From Mucilaginibacter aquatilis (lineage in GTDB: Bacteria > Bacteroidota > Bacteroidia > Sphingobacteriales > Sphingobacteriaceae), in NCBI RefSeq assembly GCF_009755275.1, contig NZ_WQLA01000003.1:558001-622000 (forward strand): DNA of 64,000 nt, in the 5' to 3' direction. Position numbers and translations under genes: made by a program. The notes beneath the pieces were generated by a model, which saw nothing but the letters and a program-made list of their open reading frames with translations, was not told where the DNA came from and did no database searches. Positions 34,353 through 41,725 of the stretch are shown one piece after another. The first letter of the stretch is position 1. Each line of letters opens with the position of its first letter.

Positions 34353-37300
34353 GCTACGTGGAACTGCATATGACCAGTAATTTCAGTTTCCGGCGCGGCG
34401 GCAGTCATCCCGAGGAACTGATCGACCAGGCCGCTGATCTGGGTTATGATGCTATCGGCCTGACCGACCGTAACACCTTTGCCGGCATGGTACGCGCCTA
34501 CACGGTTGCTAAAGAACGCAATATCAAACTAATACCTGGTGTGCGGTTGGATTTATTGGATGGCCCAAGCTTGTTGGCTTATCCAACCGACAAACAAGCT
34601 TATGCCAGATTATCCGCCCTACTTACTTTAGGGAACCTGCGGGCTGAAAAAGAAAAATGCTTTATCACAAAAAAAGATGTTTACCACCATTCGGAGGGCA
34701 GCTATTTCATCATTATCCCTCCTGATAAGATCACACAGGATTTTGAGTTTGAACTGGTGTTTCATCATCATGTCAAGGAATACCAACAAAACCTGCCCAA
34801 TCTCTTTTTAGCTGCCACTAAATACTACACGGGCGATGATGCCAAACGCTTATTCCTCCTGTCGGAATTAGGTGTTCCACTGGTTGCTACCAATGACGTA
34901 CATTATCATTATCCTTCCCGCAGGGAATTGCAGGATGTCTTGACCTGCATCCGTGAGAAGTGCACCATTTTCGACGCGGGCTATAAGTTGCATCAGAATG
35001 CGGAGCGCCACTTGAAAGAAAAAAAGGAAATGGAGCGTTTGTTCCGTAACTATCCCGAAGCAATAAGCAACTCAAGGCTGATTGCCGATGCCTGTAATTT
35101 TGATCTCAAATCCCTTAAATATAAATACCCAAGTGAATTGACGAGTGAAGGCCGGACACCCATGCAGCAACTGGAGTACCTAACCTGGAAAGGCGCTAAA
35201 AACTTTTACAAAGGCGATATCCCAGCCAAAGTAAAAAAAGCCCTGATTGATGAACTGGAAACTATTGCCGAACTCGATGTGCCGGATTACTTTCTGACCG
35301 TAGAAGATTACGTCACCTGGGCACGTAACCAGAACATCCTTTGTCAGGGTCGCGGCTCGGCTGCGAATTCGGCGGTCTGTTTTGTCCTCGGAATTACATC
35401 CGTAGCACCCGATAAATCCAACCTGCTGTTTGCCCGGTTCTTATCTAAGGAACGAAACGAACCGCCTGATATAGATGTGGATTTTGAGCATGAGCGCAGA
35501 GAAGAAGTTATTCAATACGTCTACAATCGTTTTGGCCGGGATCGGGCTGCGATATTACCGACGGTATTCATGCTGCACTATAAAGGGGCTGTCAATGATG
35601 TCTCCCGGGCTATGGGGCTTTCGGTAGATACCACAAAAATATTATCAGACGCTTTCGGTGACCTGTCAGATGAAGAGATCACGCCTGACCAGGTTGAAAA
35701 ATTAGGCTTGAATCCCGGTGATCCGCATTTGCTAAAAGTGATCGAATTGACGTCATTACTGATTGGTTTCCCCCGTCAGTTAGGCCAGCATACCGGTGGC
35801 TTTGTTATCACAGATGGCAAGTTGAGCGACCTGTGCCCGATATTCCATGCCCGCATGGAAAACCGCACCAATATCGAGTGGAACAAGGATGATATCGACG
35901 CGCTCGGTTTTATGAAGGTCGATATCCTGGCCCTCGGCATGCTCACCTGCATCCGCAAAGCTTTTGACCTGATCCAACTCCATTATAACGAAACCTGGAC
36001 ACTCGCCACTATCCCGCAGGACGACCCCAAAGTTTATGAAATGATCACTGCCGCTGACACGCTGGGCGTTTTCCAGATCGAGAGCCGTGCACAGATGTCG
36101 ATGCTTCCCCGTATGAAACCCAAGTGCTTTTATGACCTGGTGATCGAAGTAGCTATCGTTCGTCCCGGGCCGATACAGGGTGACATGGTACATCCCTATA
36201 TCCGCAGGCGTAATGGCGAAGAAGCGGTTGATTATCCCAACGATGAGATCAAGGGGATACTAGAACGTACGCTTGGAGTACCGTTATTCCAGGAGCAAGC
36301 CATGGAGCTAGCTATCGTCGCCGCAGGGTTCACACCGGGAGAAGCCGACCTCTTGAGAAGAACCATGGCCACCTTCAAGTTCAATGGTATGGTCAGCAAG
36401 TTTGAGCACAAACTCATCAATGGCATGAAGTCCCGTGGCTACAGTGAAGACTATGCCCGCCGCATTTTTAAACAACTCGAAGGCTTCGGCAGCTATGGTT
36501 TCCCTGAAAGCCATGCCGCCAGTTTCGCCTTACTGGTGTATGTTTCCTGCTGGTTGAAATATTATTATCCGGAAGTATTTGCAGCCGCGTTGCTCAATAG
36601 CCAGCCGATGGGTTTTTACCAGCCCGCCCAAATTGTGCGTAATGCCCGTGAACACGGCGTGAAAGTACTTCCCATCGATGTCAATCATTCTAATTGGGAT
36701 AATACCTTGGAGGCTAAACAAGGCCAATACTTCGCGATGCGCTTAGGCTTACGGGAAATTACAGGTATCCGCCAGGAAGAAATGGAAAAGCTAGTTGCTT
36801 GCAGAACCAAGCCCTATACTGAAGTGCACCAGCTTTGCGATGCCGGTGTAAGTGTGGCTACCATGGAAAGACTGGCCAATGCCGATGCTTTTCGTTCTAT
36901 GGGACTTGACAGACGTCGCGCTTTATGGGAGGTTTCAGCATTGCATGACCGGCCCATACAACTCATGCAAGGTCAACAATCAGAAAGCATTCACGAGCCT
37001 GAAGTGAAACTTCCTGAACTTCGCTTATCTGAACATGTCGTACAGGACTATGCCACGACAGGGCTATCCATCAAGGGCCACCCGCTCAATTTCATCCGTC
37101 ATACACTGGACCTGTTGCATATCAAGACTGCTAGAGACGCTAACAATACCGAAAACAAAAAGCTCATCAAAACAGCGGGACTAATCCTGATTAGGCAACG
37201 ACCCGGCACCGCCAAAGGCGTTTGCTTCATTACACTCGAAGATGAAACAGGCACAACCAACCTCGTGGTCTTCCCCAAACTGTTCGACAAATACCGCAAA

Positions 37301-37558
37301 GAAATTTTACATGCCAGGCTGTTGATGGTGGAAGGTGTGGTCGAGCGGACAGAAGTTACACATATCATCGTTCGCCGTGTATTCAACATCACCAAACTAT
37401 TAGGCGATTTAACCGATACCAAAAACGAACAGCAACCAGTATTGACTTTATCGCGCGCAGATGAAAAGGCATCACCGTTCATTCCAATGGACAAGCCGTT
37501 AAAAACGCTTGATAATGAAGCAGCCGATTACCTGCACAAGGGCAGGAATTTTAAATAG
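34349..37558 (+). CDS. dnaE2: Error-prone DNA polymerase DnaE2 (ImuC)
   Basis: A 1069-residue C-family polymerase. The PHP domain opens the protein (YVELHMTSNFSFRRGGSHPEEL, then LTDRNTFAGMVRAY). Catalytic acidic motifs are seen in PDIDVDFEHERREEVI and in the downstream MKVDILALG. Helix-hairpin-helix and OB parts (TTNLVVFPKLF) follow. Length is normal. DnaE2 copies damaged DNA with ImuA and ImuB. The operon is complete (small leader, imuA, imuB, dnaE2) and sits inside the ICE. Confidence 0.95.
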   Translation: MSYVELHMTSNFSFRRGGSHPEELIDQAADLGYDAIGLTDRNTFAGMVRAYTVAKERNIKLIPGVRLDLLDGPSLLAYPTDKQAYARLSALLTLGNLRAEKEKCFITKKDVYHHSEGSYFIIIPPDKITQDFEFELVFHHHVKEYQQNLPNLFLAATKYYTGDDAKRLFLLSELGVPLVATNDVHYHYPSRRELQDVLTCIREKCTIFDAGYKLHQNAERHLKEKKEMERLFRNYPEAISNSRLIADACNFDLKSLKYKYPSELTSEGRTPMQQLEYLTWKGAKNFYKGDIPAKVKKALIDELETIAELDVPDYFLTVEDYVTWARNQNILCQGRGSAANSAVCFVLGITSVAPDKSNLLFARFLSKERNEPPDIDVDFEHERREEVIQYVYNRFGRDRAAILPTVFMLHYKGAVNDVSRAMGLSVDTTKILSDAFGDLSDEEITPDQVEKLGLNPGDPHLLKVIELTSLLIGFPRQLGQHTGGFVITDGKLSDLCPIFHARMENRTNIEWNKDDIDALGFMKVDILALGMLTCIRKAFDLIQLHYNETWTLATIPQDDPKVYEMITAADTLGVFQIESRAQMSMLPRMKPKCFYDLVIEVAIVRPGPIQGDMVHPYIRRRNGEEAVDYPNDEIKGILERTLGVPLFQEQAMELAIVAAGFTPGEADLLRRTMATFKFNGMVSKFEHKLINGMKSRGYSEDYARRIFKQLEGFGSYGFPESHAASFALLVYVSCWLKYYYPEVFAAALLNSQPMGFYQPAQIVRNAREHGVKVLPIDVNHSNWDNTLEAKQGQYFAMRLGLREITGIRQEEMEKLVACRTKPYTEVHQLCDAGVSVATMERLANADAFRSMGLDRRRALWEVSALHDRPIQLMQGQQSESIHEPEVKLPELRLSEHVVQDYATTGLSIKGHPLNFIRHTLDLLHIKTARDANNTENKKLIKTAGLILIRQRPGTAKGVCFITLEDETGTTNLVVFPKLFDKYRKEILHARLLMVEGVVERTEVTHIIVRRVFNITKLLGDLTDTKNEQQPVLTLSRADEKASPFIPMDKPLKTLDNEAADYLHKGRNFK

Positions 37559-37566
37559 TGGGAAAA

Positions 37567-38481
37567 TCAATTAAACAAGTTGCCTTGGCGACCTCCGTCC
37601 GCTAGCTGGAAAGCCTTAATTTCAGTGCGTTCGGCACCCGCCAACACAGGTTCCAAATCGTCCGGCCAATGATTGAACTGTAGTTCTTCGGCCTCATATA
37701 AATAGGTCGTATCGATCGGTGCCAATTCCTCAAAGTCGCGCGGTGTTGCTTCTTTAGCGGTGCGGTAATCAGGATCAATGGTGCAAAATTCCAGCAAGCG
37801 GGAAGGAATCTGCGTACGAGCGATAATACTTAAGCGTTCTTCAGAAGGTTTCTCCAATAACCACTCATAAGCCAGATCGTCTGTCAGTATGGTTGGCATT
37901 CTCAGCTTCGTGTTGTGCACCTGTTTCATTAGTGCGTTTGCCTCCGTAATTCCTATGGCTACGGTGTTGACAAACTGACTCGTTTCCGGGTCTAGCCATT
38001 CATTATATAAACCGGGCATAAAAAAGTATTCCTGCCCCTTTACTGTAATGTAATATGGGTACTTGATCGTCTCTTTCAAAGGCTGGCCCTTCTTGCCAAT
38101 CTTCGGCACATGACGGCTTTCAACAATGCCAGTTGACAGTACCAGGCAACGGCGGTTTTTTGCTGCAGATGACCACATCGACTTTTTACCGTCTTCTTTC
38201 AGGAATAAGTTTTCTGATTTGAAGTTCAGCGTAGTGTACTTAGCCCGGAAGATATTCGCTTCCGCCCGTGTTTTGACAAAGCCTGGTACATAGCCCCATT
38301 CAGCCTGTACGATCTCGAAGTCTTTGCCGTCTTCGGAAGGAATTAATATCGCGCAGGGCGCATAATTAAACCCATTATGAACGCCGACATTCAGAAAATT
38401 ATAATTCCGAACCGCTTTCTCCAGATTCTTTAATCGAATAAGCTCGGAGCGGCTAACTTTTTGTCCGTTGTAGTAACACAT
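37567..38481 (-). CDS. SRAP-family protein (HMCES/YedK)
   Basis: A 304-residue protein. Cys2 directly after Met is the residue that forms a DNA-protein cross-link with abasic sites. The other conserved parts are VVSTGIVESR-type strand (here CLVLSTGIVESRHVP), AWLYNEW-like segment (FMPGLYNEWLD) and HNTKLRMPTIL with the conserved His. SRAP proteins shield abasic sites in single-stranded DNA. It is longer than YedK (222) mainly by inserts and a C-terminal extension. It converges with dnaE2 (8 bases between stops), so two damage operons meet here. Confidence 0.92.
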   Translation of the reverse strand: MCYYNGQKVSRSELIRLKNLEKAVRNYNFLNVGVHNGFNYAPCAILIPSEDGKDFEIVQAEWGYVPGFVKTRAEANIFRAKYTTLNFKSENLFLKEDGKKSMWSSAAKNRRCLVLSTGIVESRHVPKIGKKGQPLKETIKYPYYITVKGQEYFFMPGLYNEWLDPETSQFVNTVAIGITEANALMKQVHNTKLRMPTILTDDLAYEWLLEKPSEERLSIIARTQIPSRLLEFCTIDPDYRTAKEATPRDFEELAPIDTTYLYEAEELQFNHWPDDLEPVLAGAERTEIKAFQLADGGRQGNLFN

Positions 38482-38732
38482 GCTTGGTTCCTCCTGTATT
38501 CACGAAAATACGCAGCAATTACCTTGCCTGCAAATTCCGCTTCCTCATGACGACCTTCAGGCAAAGAAGCCCAAAACTTGGTGTCGTCATCTCTAGTGGC
38601 GATGGTTATGTTCAGAGGCTTACGGCGATCACCGTAAATGATATGGAAAACCCGGGTAGATTTTATAGTATGCGTGCTGACCTGGCAAATACTGCCATCC
38701 AATTCAATATCAAACACCTTAGGGTCATTCAT
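38430..38732 (-). CDS. Small protein leading the SRAP gene (100 aa)
   Basis: A 100-residue protein from the ATG at 38732 (MNDPKVFDIELDGS); a TTG at 38738 is a less likely start because it lies within the apparent -7 promoter element. A beta-rich first half (VSTHTIKSTRVFHIIYGD, LNITIATRDDDTKFW) is followed by a helix (EFAGKVIAAYFREYRRNQ). It overlaps the SRAP gene by 52 bases, so both are expressed together. No family recognised. Confidence 0.6.
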   Translation of the reverse strand: MNDPKVFDIELDGSICQVSTHTIKSTRVFHIIYGDRRKPLNITIATRDDDTKFWASLPEGRHEEAEFAGKVIAAYFREYRRNQACVTTTDKKLAAPSLFD

Positions 38733-38735
38733 ATA

Positions 38736-38766
38736 CAAATTTTACTAAAATATTTAGTATTTGCAA
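38736..38766 (-). promoter_or_regulatory. Promoter with palindromic operator of the SRAP unit
   Basis: On the minus strand TTG (38766-38764), a 19-base spacer and TA-N3-TTTG (38744-38736) match the Bacteroidota promoter pattern TTTG-N19-TAnnTTTG with one extra base. The palindrome TACTAAAATATTTAGTA (38743-38759) fills the spacer, where a repressor would block RNA polymerase. The same palindrome type is at 31805-31823 ahead of the imu operon. Confidence 0.6.
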
Positions 38767-39073
38767 GTGGTATTTGATTTCAACAATTTTTTGATATAAA
38801 AAACCTACCATAAACTTGTTGCACGAAATAGTTAATTTTTAATCCAGTCAGGGGTGGGTAGCATACCCATTTCGAACTTTTTCCTGCCTTATTTGAAAAA
38901 AATCGCCGATTCTGGTTTTTAGCCGATATGGGGTTAATTTTTTACTTATTTCATTGTGGTTATAATCAACTTAAAAAAACTAAGGTTAATTTATTTACCA
39001 CTACTCGCTGGTATCGTTACCATAATTAACGAGGAAATAATTTAAACTTGGAAAAACTAAAAGAAAATATTAA
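38767..39073. other. AT-rich intergenic region
   Basis: About 300 bases, clearly richer in A/T than the flanking cargo, between the SRAP promoter and the stop of the 190-residue gene. I see no gene, hairpin terminator or clear repeat. The base composition, like that of the next gene, suggests a separately acquired segment. Confidence 0.4.
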
Positions 39074-39646
39074 TTATAATAAATTACGTTTGTTAATAAA
39101 CTTTTGCCAATCCATCCAAGCATTTTTTAATATAATTTCGGCCTTGCCAACGTACTTACTATGACTATCCCTCACATAGGCCTTGTATGAAACTGATGTA
39201 GGATCATTTACCATGAATATTATTTTATCAGGGTCATTAGGATCTACTGAAGTATGAGATCCTGAATTGCATTGCATTATGACCTCATCTATATCTACAA
39301 ACCTACCAGACCGGCTGGTTGTTAAAACCGCATGTTTACTTTTATTAGCAATATCGGCCGTATATTGTAAATACTTTTTACTGTCAACGAAAGTTTCAAC
39401 ATCATTTTTGTTTTTGCCGAGTGTCGTCATTCTTAGTTTTAGCTGATCTTTAAAACTCCAGAGTTTGATTGCCAAATCTCTTAATTCTGAAGTCTTTTCT
39501 TGGATAGATTTACAATTGAAGTTCCATTTAACAATATCATTTTTACCATAATATTCTACAAAAGTTCCCGGCTGCGTGTTCTCCTCCAACTTCGCGAGTG
39601 ACCTCTTAATATCCTCACATAGTACAAAAAGCTGATGATTATTCAA
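39074..39646 (-). CDS. Unknown helical protein (190 aa), AT-rich gene
   Basis: A 190-residue protein. The first half is helical (LFVLCEDIKRSLAKLEEN, TSELRDLAIKLWSFKDQLKLRM), then DVETFVDSKKYLQYTADIANKSKHAVLTTSRSG; an IAN-x-x-KH motif of this kind occurs in several poorly described helical families. The C-terminus ends with a long helix (EIILKNAWMDWQKFINKRN). The gene is markedly AT-rich compared with its neighbours, a sign of transfer. It is divergent from the nitrilase/SMC pair, 330 bases away, and could be linked to it or independent. Confidence 0.6.
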   Translation of the reverse strand: MNNHQLFVLCEDIKRSLAKLEENTQPGTFVEYYGKNDIVKWNFNCKSIQEKTSELRDLAIKLWSFKDQLKLRMTTLGKNKNDVETFVDSKKYLQYTADIANKSKHAVLTTSRSGRFVDIDEVIMQCNSGSHTSVDPNDPDKIIFMVNDPTSVSYKAYVRDSHSKYVGKAEIILKNAWMDWQKFINKRNLL

Positions 39647-39976
39647 ATTGCTATAACTATAAAAACAAAATTATTAAATATATCAATGATATGCTTGAAA
39701 AAAACTTTCCCAACCGATTGCACCTTTGGTGGTGGACAAATTACTTATAAACGCACCGCTTCATTTCGATATGCGTAGGATAGCAGAAATAGACCTGGTT
39801 TGAAAAACAGGACAAAAGATAGGGCTTTGTGCTAGTCTGGTATTAATTTGACTTGAGTAAATTGAAGATACCCGGTAACCTAACACCATATAATCCAATC
39901 ACTGGTAATGTTAGCATAAGCAAATTTTGTTTCCGGAATCTCATCGCTTATCTTTATCTGCCTTATCCGCGCCTAT
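39647..39976. promoter_or_regulatory. Divergent upstream region of the nitrilase/SMC pair
   Basis: 330 bases holding the promoters of two divergent genes. CACCTTTGGTGGTGGA at 39721-39736 recurs with one mismatch at 45081-45096, beyond the far end of the pair. I see no convincing -33/-7 match or operator. Confidence 0.4.
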
Positions 39977-41725
39977 ATGCCTGAATTTGATGAAAACTTC
40001 TGGAACGCCGATGGCCGTCAACTCAATAAGCCGACGCTGAGTTGCTTGGTACAGGACCCCGCTTTATATACAACACTGCTGTTCCAGGTGCGCGAAGATA
40101 TTTCGTACAACAATCACGGTATCTGGATGACCGACGGCGAACGAGCCGCAGCAAAGTTTCATGGTTTTTTTGACTTGGCTCTCGCTGAAAGGGCGGCGCT
40201 GGCAGTAACGCCTGAATATTCTTGTCCCTGGACGGTAATCGGTGAACGCATAAAAAATGATCGCCTATGCCCAGCTGGCGATCTCTGGATTGTTGGTGCG
40301 CAATCGATTACGGCAGAAGAATTGGATACTTTTATTGAAGGCCATCCCGAAGTAACCTGGATCTGCGAAGACGATCTAATCAATCAGCACCGCGGGGATG
40401 GGCAATTCTTTGATCCTGTTTGCCTAGTACTGGAAACAACGGATTACGCAGGTCAGCCCCGAAAAGTGGTTATAGTACAATTCAAAAATCTGTTCTTTGG
40501 CGGCGGTGACTTTATTTGGGAAAGGGATAACCTAATAAGAGGGGCAAAGTTCTACGTCTTGTCTAATCGTGTATCTTCTGTCCGACTGGTTACCCAAATA
40601 TGTTCAGACGCATTGCTGGGCATCAATTATAATGAAGTAGCGGATGGTTACTTCTTAAACACACCTTTGTTGATCGTCCATATACAGCTCAATCAGCGGC
40701 CTTTTCAAACCAATTACAAAAACTATCGTAACTTATTATTCGCCGCTGGTGGAAAGGATTCGGCCAGGGAAGTGCTCTGTTTGAACTGGGGCCGGGGCGT
40801 CAATATAGACGGCCACCCGGATTGGAATGTTTACGGAGGTTCCGCGTTCTATGTCAAAACCGATCAGTTGCAGCTTAGTGATGCCCGGATCGATGAAAAT
40901 CATTTGCTGGGTCTTTATTATAACCATTGGCCTAACCGGCGTAGCCATATTTATTTCCTAGGATATCAGGAGCAAGTCTTTCGGCTGCGCAACACTAAGA
41001 CTTCGCAGCTAGCTGCCGATCCGGCGCAAATGCGACGCACTGGACCACAATTGACAGGCCTGTACACTTGGGACAATGGCTGGCAAGCGGCGGCAGTAGC
41101 TGACGATGGTTTTGGTACTTTATGTAACCTACTCGAACCAGATGCGGGCGACATTTCCTGCTTAAGGGATCAACCCAGTGCGATCGCAGTTGAACGCCTG
41201 CTTGAATTGACCCTCGGTACGCTCGACCCAGCGCCGGATTGGCACCACCCGGCCAAGCTCAGCGCCTTTCAGGTGGGCGACGACGAGTTTACGAACCGCA
41301 CCAACTTTACTCATGACCCTTCGGCTGTACAAACCGCAAAAAGGGAGGAACGCCTGATGAATTACGGCTTTTTAAAGCACACGATACTGGGCAATGCGGA
41401 TAATCTTCCCCCAGGTCTAAAAGACGCCATATTAGAATACGAGCCGTCTGGTGGAGCGATTAATCGTCACTTGTTGAACTTGCGTTCAGAGAGTCAGCCG
41501 GAAAGAAAAGCGACCGGCATTTACCTGGGACTGGTGCCCGCCTATAAAGCAGCGGCGGTTCGTGACCGCGTGGTCAACCTGTTTACCGGTGGGCAGCAGG
41601 GTAAACAGGTGCTAGTATGGTATCTCGCACAGGGCGGTTTGATCACCCAAGTACCGCAACTCGTACCGGAGATAGCTGACAACACCACGAAACCTACCAA
41701 TTCCTACAAAAAAACAAAAAGCTGA
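39977..41725 (+). CDS. Nitrilase-fold protein of a putative two-gene defence system
   Basis: A 582-residue protein without signal peptide. Residues about 30-290 show the carbon-nitrogen hydrolase (nitrilase) fold with its complete catalytic triad: Glu80 (AVTPEYSCP), Lys170 (VIVQFKNLFF) and Cys209 (LVTQICSDALL), with normal spacing. Such enzymes split C-N bonds in nitriles, amides or glutamine. Residues about 290-582 are not recognised. The stop overlaps the ATG of the SMC gene by one base (TGATG). In this setting the enzyme is likely an effector that the ATPase holds inactive until infection; that is inference. I do not recognise a named system with this pair. A metabolic amidase role is possible but would not explain the partner. 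Confidence 0.7.
   Translation: MPEFDENFWNADGRQLNKPTLSCLVQDPALYTTLLFQVREDISYNNHGIWMTDGERAAAKFHGFFDLALAERAALAVTPEYSCPWTVIGERIKNDRLCPAGDLWIVGAQSITAEELDTFIEGHPEVTWICEDDLINQHRGDGQFFDPVCLVLETTDYAGQPRKVVIVQFKNLFFGGGDFIWERDNLIRGAKFYVLSNRVSSVRLVTQICSDALLGINYNEVADGYFLNTPLLIVHIQLNQRPFQTNYKNYRNLLFAAGGKDSAREVLCLNWGRGVNIDGHPDWNVYGGSAFYVKTDQLQLSDARIDENHLLGLYYNHWPNRRSHIYFLGYQEQVFRLRNTKTSQLAADPAQMRRTGPQLTGLYTWDNGWQAAAVADDGFGTLCNLLEPDAGDISCLRDQPSAIAVERLLELTLGTLDPAPDWHHPAKLSAFQVGDDEFTNRTNFTHDPSAVQTAKREERLMNYGFLKHTILGNADNLPPGLKDAILEYEPSGGAINRHLLNLRSESQPERKATGIYLGLVPAYKAAAVRDRVVNLFTGGQQGKQVLVWYLAQGGLITQVPQLVPEIADNTTKPTNSYKKTKS

Noticed and set aside
39977..41725. Simple metabolic nitrilase/amidase assignment
   Set aside because: The protein is twice the usual length and is translationally coupled to an SMC ATPase inside an ICE, so a housekeeping role is less likely, though not excluded.
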